Assembly (NCBI GenBank): GCA_036675645.1
Contig: JAKFEP010000048.1
Location: forward strand, 1 to 14,355
Length of the DNA stretch: 14,355 bases
Direction: 5' to 3'
Origin: Methylotenera_A sp036675645
Lineage (GTDB): Bacteria; Pseudomonadota; Gammaproteobacteria; Burkholderiales; Methylophilaceae
The number at the start of each line of letters is the position of its first letter. Position 1 is the stretch's first letter. A program made the position numbers and the translations under genes. Below the pieces are notes generated by a model. It saw nothing but the letters and a program-made list of their open reading frames with translations, searched no databases and was not told where the DNA came from. This document shows positions 13,746 through 14,355 of this stretch, in pieces.

Positions 13746-13773
13746 TTGCTTTTATCTAACATTTAAGTATAAT
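13746..13773 (+). promoter_or_regulatory. Sigma70 promoter of rplU-rpmA
   Basis: TTGCTT (13746-13751) and a perfect TATAAT (13768-13773) are separated by 16 nt. Transcription would start near 13780 and give a leader of about 33 nt. The -10 is followed by GCGC, the same ten bases TATAATGCGC as before cysS, a GC-rich discriminator typical of stringent control. Confidence 0.75.
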
Positions 13774-13812
13774 GCGCGATTCATTTGAACGTGTAGAAAC
13801 AGGGTTAAAGCC

Positions 13813-14178
13813 ATGTACGCAGTAATTAAAACAGGCGGTAAGCAATATAAAGTAGAAGCTGGCGCAACACTTAAAGTTGAAAAACTTTTGGGTGAAGTGG
13901 GTAGCAAAGTGGTAATCGACAAAGTGTTGATGATTGCAGATGGCGATAACACCACCATCGGCGCGCCCTTGATTGCTGGCGCAACAGTAAATGCAACGGT
14001 TGTTTCACATGGCCGTGCTGATAAAGTAATGATTTTCAAATTCCGCCGCCGTAAACATTATCGTAAAACACAAGGCCATCGCCAAAGTTTTACAGAGATT
14101 CAAATCGGCGAGATTTTAGCTGCAGGACAAGCTGCTGCGAAACCAGCAAAAGTCAAAGCTGCTAAAGCTGCAGAATAA
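13813..14178 (+). CDS. rplU: 50S ribosomal protein L21
   Basis: L21 binds 23S rRNA and is part of the large ribosomal subunit. The N-terminus MYAVIKTGGKQYKVEAG and the basic block KFRRRKHYRKTQGHRQ (76-91) with FTEIQI are diagnostic. The product is 121 aa where about 103 is usual; the excess is a C-terminal tail of some 18 residues rich in Ala and Lys (residues 104-121). AGGG lies 8 nt before the ATG. A well-formed promoter precedes the gene and rpmA follows 34 nt downstream, so the two are co-transcribed as in most bacteria. Confidence 0.98.
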   Translation: MYAVIKTGGKQYKVEAGATLKVEKLLGEVGSKVVIDKVLMIADGDNTTIGAPLIAGATVNATVVSHGRADKVMIFKFRRRKHYRKTQGHRQSFTEIQIGEILAAGQAAAKPAKVKAAKAAE

Positions 14179-14212
14179 TTTAGGCATAAATTAAGTCATA
14201 AAGGATTAAATC

Positions 14213-14355
14213 ATGGCACACAAAAAAGCAGGCGGTAGTTCACGTAACGGTCGCGATTCACACTCACAACGTTTAGGCGTTAAAGCATTTGGTGAAACAG
14301 TGGTTTCAGCAGGTAGCATTATCGTGCGCCAACGCGGCACTAAAATGCATGCGGG
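14213..14355 (+). CDS. rpmA: 50S ribosomal protein L27 (3' end outside the window)
   Basis: L27 sits near the peptidyl-transferase centre of the 50S subunit, its N-terminal tail reaching the tRNA ends. The visible 47 codons begin MAHKKAGGSSRNGRDS, with the Gly/Ser-rich tail of the family, followed by QRLGVKAFGETVVSAGSI and RQRGTKMHAG. The rest lies right of the window. The start follows a strong AAGGA Shine-Dalgarno with 7-nt spacing. It has the proteobacterial N-terminus, without the cleavable extension of Firmicutes. It follows rplU in the usual order. Confidence 0.97.
   Translation, partial: MAHKKAGGSSRNGRDSHSQRLGVKAFGETVVSAGSIIVRQRGTKMHA

Overview
The window looks like ordinary chromosome of a betaproteobacterium, most likely of the Methylophilaceae (Methylotenera/Methylophilus-like). 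This is inferred from the gene order pilD-coaE-zapD-yacG, the divergent ispB / rplU-rpmA pair, the ArgJ, DUF815 ATPase and Nudix-ThiE genes in series, an IspB of the octaprenyl type, moderate GC and AT-rich gaps. No database search was possible, so the family assignment is tentative. I see no tRNA, rRNA, phage, insertion sequence or CRISPR array.

Layout. On the minus strand (1-2755) three genes for exported proteins lie head to tail: a TPR protein, an L,D-transpeptidase/carboxypeptidase-like enzyme, and a periplasmic cyclophilin cut by the left edge. They look like one cell-envelope operon, and the first two share a C-terminal NTF2-like domain. cysS (plus strand) is divergent from this operon and meets a membrane diguanylate cyclase gene tail to tail with no base between the stop codons. 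Next come argJ, a DUF815 ATPase gene and a Nudix-ThiE fusion gene, all on the plus strand. A minus-strand group follows in transcription order pilD, coaE, zapD, yacG and a PCu(A)C copper chaperone lipoprotein. A lone gene for an unrecognised acidic 130-residue protein is divergent from pilD and ends in a strong intrinsic terminator. ispB on the minus strand is divergent from rplU-rpmA, and rpmA runs off the right edge.

The genes are mostly housekeeping: tRNA charging, arginine, CoA and quinone synthesis, nucleotide sanitation, division, gyrase control, pilin processing and ribosomal proteins. The unusual material is in the joints between genes. The clearest case is four 16-bp tandem repeats that run from the DUF815 stop codon to the Nudix-ThiE start codon and form a ladder of overlapping start and stop codons. 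Others are a degenerate TTACA repeat patch between zapD and yacG, a palindrome against the yacG start, a 13-bp inverted repeat behind argJ, a 12-bp GC-rich palindrome between ispB and rplU, and a cysS promoter placed so that the mRNA would be leaderless. No wholly new multi-gene system is evident; the TPR plus Csd6-like envelope pair and the repeat ladder are the best leads.
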